Made by a program: the position numbers and the translations under genes. A stretch of DNA of 64,000 bases from Paenibacillus psychroresistens (GTDB lineage Bacteria > Bacillota > Bacilli > Paenibacillales > NBRC-103111). The stretch spans positions 4,688,001 to 4,752,000 of the forward strand of contig NZ_CP034235.1 of NCBI RefSeq assembly GCF_009728935.1, read 5' to 3'. Below the pieces are notes generated by a model. It saw nothing but the letters and a program-made list of their open reading frames with translations, did no database searches and was not told the DNA's origin. Positions 55,249 through 64,000 of the stretch are shown piece by piece. Within the stretch, counting starts at the first letter, position 1; each line of letters begins with the position of its first letter.

Positions 55249-55286
55249 CTATAACTAGGTATAGTTTAATGGATTTACGCTATACC
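55249..55286 (+). promoter_or_regulatory. Candidate LysR operator of metE
   Basis: Three half-sites lie in the lysR-metE gap: CTATAAC (55249-55255), GGTATAG (55258-55264) and CTATACC (55280-55286). The first two form a palindrome; the second and third are perfect inverted arms. They resemble the TATAG-type boxes bound by streptococcal MtaR/MetR. Confidence 0.5.
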
Positions 55287-55356
55287 AAGCTATTCATGAT
55301 ATCTTTCTTGTAAACATTCACCTGTTGCAACTATTAATTAAAAGGGAGTTTACAAG

Positions 55357-57633
55357 ATGATAAAAAGTAGCGTATTGGGATATCCACGAATTGGTATAGA
55401 TCGAGAATGGAAGAAAGCACTTGAGGCATTCTGGTCGGGCAAGCTTGAAGAAACAGAGTTTCACAATCAATTGCAAGAGATCCGTTTAAGTCATTTGCGT
55501 AAGCAGCAAGAAAAAGGAATTAGTTTGATTCCGGTCAATGATTTTAGTTATTACGATCATATGCTGGATACTGCCACTATGTTTGGCCTTATTCCTAAAC
55601 GTTTTTCGTATATTGATGGGATTGTTCCCTTATCTGTCTATTATGGGATAGCTCGTGGAACTAAGGATGCTACTGCAAGCGAAATGACTAAATGGTTTAA
55701 CACCAACTATCATTATATTGTTCCTGAATTAGACGGAGCATCGCCAGTACTTACTGAAAATAGACCTCTAATTGCTTACCGGGAGGCTAAAGAAAAGCTT
55801 GGAATTGAAGGTAAACCGGTTATTGTGGGTCCTTTGACTTTCTTAAAGCTTTCAAAAGGATACACCTTATCCGAAGCTGATGCTTATCTCGACAAATTGC
55901 TGCCCCTTTATGTTCAGATCCTGCAAGAGCTTTCTATTGAAGGTGTGGAATGGGTACAGATTGACGAACCGATTCTCGTAACTAAGTTAACCGAATTTGA
56001 AATTCAGCAATTAAAGAAAATTTATGAGACATTTGCTGCTTCCGTGCCCAATTTAAAAATTATGCTGCAAACTTACTTTGAATCCATTGAGCATTACAGC
56101 GACATTGCAGCACTACCTGTCACAGGAATTGGCCTTGATTTCGTTCACGGTTTAAATGGTAATCTGACATCGATTAGAGCACTGGGTTTTCCAGCAGATA
56201 AGGTTCTAGGTGTGGGTATTATCGACGGCCGTGGCATCTGGAAAGCTCCACTTCGCGCTAAACTGGCACTCTTAAAGGAGTTAGCTGAATTTGTTAAGCC
56301 CGAGCGCCTAATCATTCAATCCTCATGCAGTCTGCTTCATGTTCCAGTAACGGTTGAACGTGAGAAGAAGCTCGTTGCTGAATTGAAGGATGCTCTCGCT
56401 TTTGCAGATGAAAAGCTCGATGAGCTTGGACTTCTAGTGAGGGGATTCTTGACAGACGGAGCTGATATCACAGATGAGCTGGAGGAAAACGATCGTGCCT
56501 TTCAGGCGCTCAAGCTCCTAGGTGAACGCAGTGAAATTCAGCATGCCGTTGCCGCCATTAGTAATCAACAACAAGTGCGAAATCAACCATTTCCTCAGCG
56601 AAATATAGTTCAACAGCAGAAATGGCAATTACCCCTGCTCCCAACTACAACAATTGGCAGCTTTCCGCAATCGGCAGAAGTTCGTAAAGCTCGCCAGCTA
56701 TGGAGAAAAGGTGATTGGAATAACGAGCAATATAATGACTTTATCCATGGACAAATCGATATCTGGATTAAACTGCAAGAGGAAATTGGCCTGGATGTGC
56801 TTGTGCACGGAGAATTCGAGCGGACGGATATGGTTGAGTTCTTTGGTGAGAAGCTTGCAGGATTTGCTTTTACTCAGAACGGGTGGGTGCAATCCTATGG
56901 CTCACGCTGTGTGAAGCCGCCGGTAATTTTCGGAGATGTCGCATTTACGGGAGAGATGACCGTCGCTGAAACCAAATATGCACAGTCACGGACGAAGCAT
57001 CCTGTTAAAGGAATGCTGACTGGGCCGATAACGATCTTGAATTGGTCGTTTGTCCGCGAAGATATCTCACGAGAACAAATTGCCTATCAGCTAGCTTATG
57101 CACTCAGACAAGAAGTCGAAGCACTTGAGCAAGCGGGAATTGGCATGATTCAGGTAGATGAACCAGCAGTTCGTGAAGGATTGCCGCTTAAGGAAGCTGA
57201 ACAAGCCAATTACTTAGCTTGGGCTGTCAAAGCATTCCGTATGACCACATGCACAGTACATGATTCAACGCAAATTCATACGCATATGTGTTATTGCGAA
57301 TTCCATGACATGATTGGATCTATTGAAGAAATGGATGCAGATGTGATCTCAATTGAAACATCACGCAGCCATGGCGAATTGGTGCACAGCTTCGAGGAGA
57401 ACACTTATAAACTCGGTATTGGTTTAGGCGTATATGATATCCATAGTCCACGTGTTCCACACGTTGCAGAAATGACGAACATGATTGATCGAGCCTTACG
57501 TGTGTTAGATCCCAAGCTGTTCTGGATTAATCCGGACTGTGGACTTAAAACTCGAGGCTTTGATGAAACCATTGATTCTTTACGCAATATGGTTGAGGCA
57601 ACACAGATCGCTCGTGCGAAATACATTAAATAA
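55357..57633 (+). CDS. metE: Cobalamin-independent methionine synthase
   Basis: This enzyme transfers the methyl group from 5-methyltetrahydropteroyltri-glutamate to homocysteine. Its 758 residues give two (beta/alpha)8 barrels. The N-terminal barrel opens SSVLGYPRIGIDREWKKALE. The C-terminal barrel holds the zinc site, with His643 and Cys645 in THMCYC, a conserved Glu in SIETSRSHGE and a Cys in INPDCGLKTRG. VDEPAVREGLPL is the homocysteine region. GGGAG is 8 nt before the ATG. The gene is monocistronic, follows a LysR gene with candidate operators, and ends in a strong terminator. No S-box or T-box leader precedes it in the 126-bp gap. Confidence 0.97.
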   Translation: MIKSSVLGYPRIGIDREWKKALEAFWSGKLEETEFHNQLQEIRLSHLRKQQEKGISLIPVNDFSYYDHMLDTATMFGLIPKRFSYIDGIVPLSVYYGIARGTKDATASEMTKWFNTNYHYIVPELDGASPVLTENRPLIAYREAKEKLGIEGKPVIVGPLTFLKLSKGYTLSEADAYLDKLLPLYVQILQELSIEGVEWVQIDEPILVTKLTEFEIQQLKKIYETFAASVPNLKIMLQTYFESIEHYSDIAALPVTGIGLDFVHGLNGNLTSIRALGFPADKVLGVGIIDGRGIWKAPLRAKLALLKELAEFVKPERLIIQSSCSLLHVPVTVEREKKLVAELKDALAFADEKLDELGLLVRGFLTDGADITDELEENDRAFQALKLLGERSEIQHAVAAISNQQQVRNQPFPQRNIVQQQKWQLPLLPTTTIGSFPQSAEVRKARQLWRKGDWNNEQYNDFIHGQIDIWIKLQEEIGLDVLVHGEFERTDMVEFFGEKLAGFAFTQNGWVQSYGSRCVKPPVIFGDVAFTGEMTVAETKYAQSRTKHPVKGMLTGPITILNWSFVREDISREQIAYQLAYALRQEVEALEQAGIGMIQVDEPAVREGLPLKEAEQANYLAWAVKAFRMTTCTVHDSTQIHTHMCYCEFHDMIGSIEEMDADVISIETSRSHGELVHSFEENTYKLGIGLGVYDIHSPRVPHVAEMTNMIDRALRVLDPKLFWINPDCGLKTRGFDETIDSLRNMVEATQIARAKYIK

Positions 57634-57641
57634 TACAATGT

Positions 57642-57668
57642 AAAAAAAGGCCCGTTGAGGCCTTTTTT
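57642..57668. terminator. Bidirectional terminator between metE and lspA
   Basis: AAAAAAGGCC pairs with GGCCTTTTTT around CGTTGA, giving T-runs on both strands. Confidence 0.92.
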
Positions 57669-57688
57669 GTTGCGTCCAAGCACCTTCA

Positions 57689-58153
57689 CTAGACCGGTGT
57701 ACAAAATTTATAGCTCCAGCGTTTCAATAACTGAAAGACAAAATTGCCTATTAACAATAAAACTCCTATTTCAATTGCATGATCAGCCATATTGAGCACA
57801 CCATTTCCTGAACGCGAGATCAGAAAATCAGTAACCTGCCCGAATAACAACCGGTCAATTCCATTGCCCATTGCTCCACCTACAAGAAAAGCAAAGCTGA
57901 TCTCGTTCATAATCCCTTTTAACTCACCGTTCTTGCGAAAATAAATGATAGCCCCTACAAACACAATGGCTACAATCCCAAAAAGATAGGCATAACCTTG
58001 AAATAAACCGCCTGCCATACCGCTATTTTCAATATGTGTCATTTGTATGCCCCATAATACTAAATTATCATCCAGCTTTATATTCATTCTGACGAGAATT
58101 TTGCAAATCTGATCCACGAGAACAACTAAAATAGCGATACTATAAAAGATCAT
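57689..58153 (-). CDS. lspA: Lipoprotein signal peptidase (LspA), stand-alone copy
   Basis: Signal peptidase II is an aspartic membrane protease that cleaves lipoprotein signal peptides. The 154 residues give four membrane segments. Family motifs are VDQICKILV near the N-terminus, THIENSGMAGGLF (usually NxGAAFG), GGAMGNGIDRLLFGQVTDF with one catalytic Asp, and VLNMADHAIEIG with the other. GGAGG lies 7 nt before the ATG. In many Firmicutes lspA sits next to ileS or rluD; here it stands alone, with a somewhat divergent GAAFG motif, so it may be a second paralogue. Confidence 0.88.
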   Translation of the reverse strand: MIFYSIAILVVLVDQICKILVRMNIKLDDNLVLWGIQMTHIENSGMAGGLFQGYAYLFGIVAIVFVGAIIYFRKNGELKGIMNEISFAFLVGGAMGNGIDRLLFGQVTDFLISRSGNGVLNMADHAIEIGVLLLIGNFVFQLLKRWSYKFCTPV

Positions 58154-58296
58154 CTACTTGCCTCCATTTCTATCATTTCGCTTTTGTAGGTGGATTTTCG
58201 AATCCATCATGTTAAATATTATATAAGATCCATGTTACTCAAATATAAATCAGATAACAAGTTTTGCTCGTTATAATTAACGCCCCTCACAAGATA

Positions 58297-58346
58297 GCCC
58301 CTTTATGAAAGAGGCAACCTCTAATAAACTATTCTCCTAAAGAGGT
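58297..58346 (-). terminator. Hairpins after the ABC permease gene
   Basis: Two inverted repeats lie just past the stop codon: GCCCCTTT/AAAGAGGC (58297-58315) and ACCTCT/AGAGGT (58317-58346). Neither has a clear T-run, so the terminator reading is tentative. Confidence 0.35.
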
Positions 58347-58350
58347 AACT

Positions 58351-61077
58351 CTATAACGTATCTGTTTTTAGAACATCAATAATGTTTGCCTTATTAACCT
58401 TAGCCATTGCATAACGCATGGTCATAAACACGATTACAAATACACCAACAATACAGGAAAGAATATTAATCCAAGGCAAGGTTCCGGTTGTACCGTTAAC
58501 TACTTTTTCCAACAGATAATGTATGGCAAAACTAATCGTTATACCAACCAACAGCCCATAGAATAAAGCTTGTATCCCATAGAACGTACTTTCAAATATA
58601 ATCATTTTGTTGAAGCTTCTCGGTGTCATGCCAACTGACTTCAGCATCGCGAATTCCCGCCTCCGCAAATAAATATTAGTCGAGATCGTATTAAAAACAT
58701 TAACTACTGCAATTAAAGTAATAAGTGTAATAAAGCTGTAGCAGAATATCGATACAATAATCCAAATATTCTTGGCCTGCTGCGCTTTAGCCTTATTACT
58801 GTATAAGCTTGTAGCGGGTACTCCGTTTTTAACGAACACATCGAAAGCTTGGTTCATGATTTCCTTCGAATCGTCTGCATTTAATATAACTTGAGCAAAT
58901 TCAGAGCCTTCATGCGGAGTCGTTTTCATTAACTCTTCAAATAAGGTATCCGAAACCAGCAGTTCTATTTTGGCGGCATTGATATTGCTAGAGCTAATTC
59001 CAGCAATTCCAGCTGGAGCGTTTCCGGTTTCATGGGCAATCGCGATCGAATAAACGGAAGCAGCCTGCAAATCAAAGTAATTGGACAGATCAGCTTCAAT
59101 AGCTACTTTATTCTTGATCACGCCAAATTCTGTCATTTTACCGCCTAAGTCCTCCCATTCACCCCCGTATACCTGATAAGCCGGAGATCTCTGATTGAGC
59201 AAGCTCAAAATCTGAGCTTGGACTGGCAGATTACTCATAAGTATGTCCGAATAAACCATAGTGTTGTTTTTATTCACATAGCTCGTTCGGTTAATAGCAA
59301 TCGCTTTAGGATTATTAGGATCGTTATACTCTGCAAAGATAAGTCCTTCAGCTTCGAGATATTTCCGGTAATCTTGATCATTCATTCCATATATGCTCAG
59401 ACCTAGTCCCAAGTATTCTGCCTGTTTACCTGGATAAAGATCTTTCTGGAAAGAGTGGTTTAAAGCTTTAGTCGGGATACTCACTATTTTATTCATGGTT
59501 TTGTAAGCGGAATAATCGGTAACCGCTGGAATAGCTGTGAGTTCTCCAATTAGCTTTTGCTCATTCTCATATTTACCATGGACAAAAGAAATCAGAATAT
59601 CACCGTCAATCCCCTCTGTTGTTGATATGTAGGCTGTGTTCTTTAGATACATCGTAAAAGACGAAACGACAATAAACAAAACGATGCTAATAAAAAACGA
59701 GAAAACAGTCGCCCGAAATTTCTTTTTATTTCGTTTGAGGTTTTTAAGCGCCAGCTCACCTTCAAAGCCAAACAATTTCTTAACCAGCTTAGAGGTTCTG
59801 ATTTGCTTTCCGGTTATTCGGATGTCATCCGTTTGGCGTATTGCATCCATTGCAGACATATTGGCTGCTTTTTTCGTGGGAATCCACGCTGAGATGAGAA
59901 TCGTAACCATCCCCAAAACAAAAGCTAATCCTATGGCATACCCTGATATAACCAAATCAAAGGAAATCCCATCGTTGAAAAGATTTTCGATGACAGGCGC
60001 TAATAGCGTCAAGGTTAGGCCAGTAGCAAAAACACCAACAATGATGCCTATTGGAATGCTGATAAGGCCTAGAAAGAAACCTTCGAATAATACAGAATTG
60101 CGAAGCTGCTGCCTCGTTGCACCAACGCTCGATAACATGCCAAATTGGCGCAGCCGCTCACTGACAGAGATGGCAAAAGCATTATAAATCAACGCAATGG
60201 AGCCGATCATAATAATGATAAACATAATAGCCCCAATGCCATATATGGCAATATTGAGATCACCGCCTGCGTATACCCCTTTCGCCTGAAGCAATTGCGT
60301 ATTGTACATAATAGGTTTACCAAGCTTTTGGCTGAGTGAGTTACCAAGCTTAACAATGCTGCGGGGAGAAGAAGATTGTAAATATACGCTTACAGCATCG
60401 GCTGGTTTTAAAGTCGCTGGATCCAAATAAGAAATAGCCGTAAAACCATTAACACCGGCATTCACACTGGTTGCTTTCATAATACCGACGACCGTATATT
60501 CTTTGGATGGAACAGTCGCAGCCTTGGAAGGAGCAGTATCAGCGGGTTGCTTTTCTGGAGCCTTACTTTTACGGGAATTATCCCCGCTCTCTTCAAGTCG
60601 CTCGCCTAATGCAAAGGTCACTTTATCGCCGACTTTATAGCTCTTGCCGCTTGCTTCTAAAAAATAGGAGGAAAGTACGATTTCGGTGCTGCCGATTGGT
60701 AATTTACCGTCTAACAAATCAATGTTAAAATCTGCAAAAGAAGCTTGATCCAGCTCAATCAATGACATATATTGATGCCTTGGTCCATGTATCGCTCCAA
60801 TATCATTGAACCCTACTGTTCTCTGCAGCATGACTGATTTAATAGGCATATTTTCTGTTATGGTTTTTACATCTATATAAGCTGCTACCTGAAATTTAGC
60901 ATCCCAGTTGCCAAAAGTAGCCATGGTTTTCTTTAACGCATAATTTTGGAAGGTGACGCAAAGAGTTGCTACGGAGGTAATCAACATTGCCGATAGAATA
61001 ATACCAATGATGGTGACAATCGTCCGGCTTTTGTTCAGCTTAAGGGTTCTTAAAGTCCATTTGGTTATGATATTCAT
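58351..61077 (-). CDS. FtsX-type ABC transporter permease, 908 aa
   Basis: This large permease of the MacB/BceB-type superfamily has a first membrane segment at about 17-40 and an extracellular domain at about 45-285. That domain includes a low-complexity Lys/Pro/Ala/Ser stretch near 175-200. A first FtsX triplet follows (about 290-410, with SERLRQFGMLSSVGATRQQL), a second N-terminal segment near 465-485, a second extracellular domain, and a second FtsX triplet (about 780-905, with LRRREFAMLKSVGMTPRSF). It overlaps the ATPase gene by 4 bp. With the adjacent kinase and regulator it resembles antimicrobial-peptide sensing and detoxification modules, though the double FtsX layout is closer to YtrF/VexP-like permeases. 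The substrate is unknown. Confidence 0.9.
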   Translation of the reverse strand: MNIITKWTLRTLKLNKSRTIVTIIGIILSAMLITSVATLCVTFQNYALKKTMATFGNWDAKFQVAAYIDVKTITENMPIKSVMLQRTVGFNDIGAIHGPRHQYMSLIELDQASFADFNIDLLDGKLPIGSTEIVLSSYFLEASGKSYKVGDKVTFALGERLEESGDNSRKSKAPEKQPADTAPSKAATVPSKEYTVVGIMKATSVNAGVNGFTAISYLDPATLKPADAVSVYLQSSSPRSIVKLGNSLSQKLGKPIMYNTQLLQAKGVYAGGDLNIAIYGIGAIMFIIIMIGSIALIYNAFAISVSERLRQFGMLSSVGATRQQLRNSVLFEGFFLGLISIPIGIIVGVFATGLTLTLLAPVIENLFNDGISFDLVISGYAIGLAFVLGMVTILISAWIPTKKAANMSAMDAIRQTDDIRITGKQIRTSKLVKKLFGFEGELALKNLKRNKKKFRATVFSFFISIVLFIVVSSFTMYLKNTAYISTTEGIDGDILISFVHGKYENEQKLIGELTAIPAVTDYSAYKTMNKIVSIPTKALNHSFQKDLYPGKQAEYLGLGLSIYGMNDQDYRKYLEAEGLIFAEYNDPNNPKAIAINRTSYVNKNNTMVYSDILMSNLPVQAQILSLLNQRSPAYQVYGGEWEDLGGKMTEFGVIKNKVAIEADLSNYFDLQAASVYSIAIAHETGNAPAGIAGISSSNINAAKIELLVSDTLFEELMKTTPHEGSEFAQVILNADDSKEIMNQAFDVFVKNGVPATSLYSNKAKAQQAKNIWIIVSIFCYSFITLITLIAVVNVFNTISTNIYLRRREFAMLKSVGMTPRSFNKMIIFESTFYGIQALFYGLLVGITISFAIHYLLEKVVNGTTGTLPWINILSCIVGVFVIVFMTMRYAMAKVNKANIIDVLKTDTL

Positions 61078-61757
61078 CGGCGAATGACCTCATCCTTCAC
61101 AAGCCTGCCGTCTTCAATCGCGATAATACGGTCGGATTGTAAAGCAATGCTTTCGTCGTGCGTAATGACAATAATCGTTTGATTATGGATTTTATTCGAT
61201 ATTTTGAGTAATTCGAGGATTTCATTGCCGTTTCTACTGTCCAAATTCCCGGTTGGCTCATCTGCAAGAACAAGCGCTGGATTGCTAATGATCGCCCTGC
61301 CAATGGAGACACGCTGCTGCTGGCCACCCGAAAGCTGGTTCGGTAGATGGCTTCTTCTCTGGTCTAGCCCTAATGTATGAATGACCTCATCTAATCGCTT
61401 TTGATTCACTTTTCGGCTGTCCAGCAGAATCGGCAAGGTGATATTTTCTTCAACATCCAGCACAGGAATAAGATTATAAAATTGATAAATCAAGCCAATT
61501 TGCCTTCTTCTGAAGATGGCAAGCTTCGTTTGGTTCTGCCCATAAACATCGACATTTTCGACAAATACCTTGCCGGATGTCGGCGTATCGACGCCGCCTA
61601 ATATGTGCATCAGTGTTGATTTACCTGAGCCTGACGGCCCAATGATGGAAATAAACTCGCCTTTATGTACGGAAAATGAAATGTTGTTAAGGGCATGCAC
61701 GGCGGTTTCGCCTGTTCCATAAATTTTCGATACGTTTTCCACTCTTAGAATTTCCAT
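61074..61757 (-). CDS. ABC transporter ATP-binding protein (MacB/LolD type)
   Basis: This 227-residue ATPase energises the FtsX permease. Walker A is GPSGSGKST (40-48), the Q-loop lies in [18 protein letters not shown], the signature is [14 protein letters not shown], and Walker B is [13 protein letters not shown], followed by the H-loop VITHDE. The strings LDVEENI and [14 protein letters not shown] are typical of the MacB/LolD/BceA branch. I use ATG 61757 because AGGAG is 8-9 nt upstream; a GTG three codons earlier is possible. It lies 40 bp after the kinase and overlaps the permease by 4 bp. Confidence 0.95.
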   Translation of the reverse strand: MEILRVENVSKIYGTGETAVHALNNISFSVHKGEFISIIGPSGSGKSTLMHILGGVDTPTSGKVFVENVDVYGQNQTKLAIFRRRQIGLIYQFYNLIPVLDVEENITLPILLDSRKVNQKRLDEVIHTLGLDQRRSHLPNQLSGGQQQRVSIGRAIISNPALVLADEPTGNLDSRNGNEILELLKISNKIHNQTIIVITHDESIALQSDRIIAIEDGRLVKDEVIRR

Positions 61758-61797
61758 ATCTTTCACTCCTAGTTTTCGAATCTATAACCATCATAAA

Positions 61798-62853
61798 CTA
61801 TGAAAGTGACGATTCGGTGACTAGCTGTCTTACAATTTTGTCACTCTTGTAAAGCTTGATTGTAAAACTAGTGCCTATTCCATCTTGGCTCAACAAAGAA
61901 ATCCTGCCTGATTGTTCATTGATAATGCTTTGGGCCATGGCGAGCCCAATCCCGCTGCTTTCTGGTTTGCTGTTCTTGCCTTTGTAGAAACGTTGAAAGA
62001 TGTAGGGCAAATCTTCTTTAGCAATCCCTTCTCCATCATCGGATACCTTGATCTCCGTATAAATCGGGTTTTCTTGCCACTCAATCTGAATATGACCGCC
62101 AACACTTGTATGCTCGACACTATTTTTGATGATATTCGTCAATGCTTCCATACTCCAGAACTCATCTCCGATAAATACAATGCCGTCATCACCAGTCAGA
62201 GTTAAATGCTGCTGCTTTAGTTCAATTATGATAAGTAAGGGTTGAATGGCCTTATGTATAAGCTCTTTCACATTTATTCTCTGCTGCTTAAAAGCTATTG
62301 TCTTGGCATCAAGCTTGGACAATTTCAATAAGGCTGTGATAAGCCCTTCAGTATGCTTCAGCTGTGTGCGAATGGCTTTGAGAAATTCGTCCTGCTTGGC
62401 TATTGTAAGATTCCCATCACAAAGCAGTTCAATCGCAACCTGCATCCCTGTTAAAGGCGTCTTAATTTGATGCGATATGTCAGATAAAGCGTCTGCCAGA
62501 GCTTGCCGATCTTTTTTCATCATTTCTGCGAGCTCCAGCAGTGTGACACTGACTTTATATATCTCATTTTTGAGTATGCTAAGCTCACCTTCTTCATTAT
62601 CGCGAAATTGCAGATCATAAATTCCATTGCTCATTTGCTGCAGATAGTCCGTTAATTCACCGATATTCTTATGTCTCTTATAAGTAAATAGGATAAAAAT
62701 AGCTGTAAAAACAAGAGCCGTGAAGATTGAAATTATCCCGCTCACCAAACCATAAGCAATGAATGAAAAAACACTAATAATGACAACACTAAAAACTAAA
62801 GCAAACAAAAGCCAGCGAATTTCTTTGTTACGCAATAATTTCAAATCACTCAC
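61798..62853 (-). CDS. Sensor histidine kinase with short extracellular loop
   Basis: This 351-residue kinase has two closely spaced membrane segments (about 14-34 and 37-58), leaving almost no extracellular sensor. This is like intramembrane-sensing kinases linked to ABC transporters. The HisKA domain has His128 in SDISHQIKTPLTGM. The HATPase domain shows NIIKNSVEHTS, DDGEGIAKEDLPYIF and SSGIGLAMAQSII. It begins at GTG 62853 inside the end of the regulator gene (8-bp overlap). It probably detects the substrate or state of the adjacent ABC transporter and phosphorylates the OmpR-type regulator. Confidence 0.9.
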   Translation of the reverse strand: MSDLKLLRNKEIRWLLFALVFSVVIISVFSFIAYGLVSGIISIFTALVFTAIFILFTYKRHKNIGELTDYLQQMSNGIYDLQFRDNEEGELSILKNEIYKVSVTLLELAEMMKKDRQALADALSDISHQIKTPLTGMQVAIELLCDGNLTIAKQDEFLKAIRTQLKHTEGLITALLKLSKLDAKTIAFKQQRINVKELIHKAIQPLLIIIELKQQHLTLTGDDGIVFIGDEFWSMEALTNIIKNSVEHTSVGGHIQIEWQENPIYTEIKVSDDGEGIAKEDLPYIFQRFYKGKNSKPESSGIGLAMAQSIINEQSGRISLLSQDGIGTSFTIKLYKSDKIVRQLVTESSLS

Positions 62854-63529
62854 CCGCCTTATAACCTAGGCCGCGTATGGTATGGATAATACTTGGGTTC
62901 TGGGGATCCGTTTCAATTTTCTCGCGCAGCCGCTTGATGTAAACGGATAGAGTATTGTCATTGACGAAATCTCCAGCAATATCCCAAAGTCCTTCCAGCA
63001 ATTGATTCCTGCTTAGAATCTGCCCTTCGTGATTGACTAGCCTTAGCAGCAGGCGATATTCCAGAGCTGTCAGAATCACTTCAACTTTATTCTTAAATAC
63101 CTTTGCTTGCGAGGTATGAATAATTAAATCGCTGATCAAGACTATGTGCTTGGATACACCGTCTTTGCGATATCGGCGGAATACAGAATGGATCCTGGAT
63201 ATCAATTCACGCAAGCGGAATGGCTTGGCAATATAATCATCAGCCCCTAAATCCAAACCCATAACCACATTAGCTTCATCATCATTTACAGTCAAAAAGA
63301 GCACGGGGATATCAAATTTCGCTTTAATGAATCGGCATACATCATATCCATTCCCATCGGGAAGCGATACATCCAATAGAGCCATATCTACATCATTATG
63401 TTCAAAAAAGGCATAGCTTTCAGCAACATTTCTGCAAACTATCACAGTAAAGTCTTCTTGCTCGAGGGCATATTCAAGTCCAGCTGCAATGGTTGAGTCA
63501 TCTTCCAAGATTAATATTTTTTTACCCAT
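62846..63529 (-). CDS. OmpR/PhoB family response regulator
   Basis: This 227-residue regulator has a receiver domain (EDD at 9-11, Asp53 in ALLDVSLPDGNG, Lys in DYIAKPFRL near 103). A winged-helix DNA-binding domain follows (about 130-225, ending NTLSVYIKRLREKI then IHTIRGLGYKAGE). The ATG at 63529 is chosen since AGGTG is 8 nt upstream and homology starts at MGKKILILEDD; the frame is open to 63616 without support. It is the first gene of a four-gene unit: regulator, kinase, ATPase, permease. The TetR gene ends 67 bp upstream. Confidence 0.95.
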   Translation of the reverse strand: MGKKILILEDDSTIAAGLEYALEQEDFTVIVCRNVAESYAFFEHNDVDMALLDVSLPDGNGYDVCRFIKAKFDIPVLFLTVNDDEANVVMGLDLGADDYIAKPFRLRELISRIHSVFRRYRKDGVSKHIVLISDLIIHTSQAKVFKNKVEVILTALEYRLLLRLVNHEGQILSRNQLLEGLWDIAGDFVNDNTLSVYIKRLREKIETDPQNPSIIHTIRGLGYKAGE

Positions 63530-63596
63530 GGGTCTGGCACCTGCCTTAGTTAATCGAATATTACACAGATCTGGTCTTAAGCATTCATGACATACG

Positions 63597-64000
63597 CTAA
63601 ATATCGTTCCTTTCAAATAATCTCCATACCTGCTCTGCCATTGACTGAGGCGAATGTGGCATATTTTTCAGAATCCACCATTCCACAATACCAACGAAAG
63701 CTGAGGACATAAATTGTATAATCAATTCCTTATCTATATCCTGATTGATGCCTTGCTCATCTATCTTCTCTTTTTTGTTAGCTACAATGAACTGCAGCAT
63801 GCGTTCCCGAAATAAGGAGGTTCGTTTATTAGAGAGCATGGAAGAAAAGAATAGAAAATGCTGCTCAAAATAGGTAAATACTGCCTTCAGCGTTCCGGTC
63901 AGATTTACTTTTTCGTGATTAATATCGATCACTGAGCATGAAATGAACATTTTGCTTAAATGGTCATCTATGCATTTATTAAGCAAGTCATATTTATCCG
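63597..64000 (-). CDS. TetR family regulator, C-terminal part, cut by window edge
   Basis: The frame enters from beyond base 64000 with DKYDLLNKCIDDHLSKMF, the segment that normally follows the TetR helix-turn-helix (FYxHFxDKYDLL). It continues with a helical ligand domain ending FVGIVEWWILKNMPHSPQSMAEQVWRLFE, typical of the TetR_C_33-like group. The HTH itself is outside the window. It lies directly upstream of the two-component/ABC transporter operon on the same strand and may control it. A TTG at 63986 could be mistaken for a start, but homology continues to the edge. Confidence 0.82.
   Translation of the reverse strand, partial: DKYDLLNKCIDDHLSKMFISCSVIDINHEKVNLTGTLKAVFTYFEQHFLFFSSMLSNKRTSLFRERMLQFIVANKKEKIDEQGINQDIDKELIIQFMSSAFVGIVEWWILKNMPHSPQSMAEQVWRLFERNDI

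Overview
The window looks like a chromosomal segment of a spore-forming Gram-positive bacterium of the Paenibacillus type. The evidence is moderate-to-low GC, strong AGGAGG-type ribosome binding sites with frequent TTG and GTG starts, two T-box leaders, YesM/YesN-type two-component systems beside carbohydrate-binding lipoproteins, spore germination gene remnants, coat-type cupin proteins and secreted multi-module glucanases. No rRNA, tRNA, CRISPR array, prophage or intact insertion sequence was seen. The species assignment is inference.

Left part (1-9179, minus strand): an lplABCD-like sugar operon (solute-binding lipoprotein, two permeases, GH4 glycosidase cut by the window edge), preceded by a YesM/YesN pair and a CPA1 Na+/H+ antiporter. 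Next comes serS on the plus strand behind a T-box leader (9265-10818).

Central metabolism (10929-20006): a tightly packed minus-strand operon zwf-tkt-tal-pgi-gnd-glpX encodes most of a cyclic pentose phosphate pathway. A LysR regulator is divergent from it. Then follow a type 2 (eukaryote-like) isoleucyl-tRNA synthetase under an Ile T-box, an AI-2E family membrane protein with a truncated epimerase remnant behind it, a VOC protein and a binding-protein/PAS/GGDEF receptor.

Spore-related and decayed region (27819-32530): an oxalate decarboxylase whose reading frame seems to begin at an AUU codon; a cupin with a Q/P/Y-rich tail behind a near-perfect sigma-K promoter; then gerAC (one in-frame stop), the C-terminal part of gerAB, and a WYL regulator fragment ending in a perfect 26-bp inverted repeat.

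Alpha-1,3-glucan cluster (32531-44258): two multi-CBM GH87 alpha-1,3-glucanases, one a predicted lipoprotein and one secreted, flank an operon of a YesM-type kinase, a YesN-type regulator and a solute-binding lipoprotein with no permease. The promoters of all three units share one 63-bp architecture: two GTSAY half-sites 21 bp apart, a TAGTT -35, a 17-bp spacer and a -10. They look like one regulon driven by the YesN-type regulator. This is the most interesting structure in the window.

Right part (44390-64000): an amidase; a PhyH-like dioxygenase/AraC/GH92 mannosidase operon with its own 21-bp direct-repeat operator; a P-loop kinase-like protein; a small membrane-associated hypothetical; a VanW protein; a PQQ-propeller/stalk protein; a LysR regulator with metE; a stand-alone lspA; and a TetR/OmpR regulator/histidine kinase/FtsX-type ABC transporter locus reaching the window edge.
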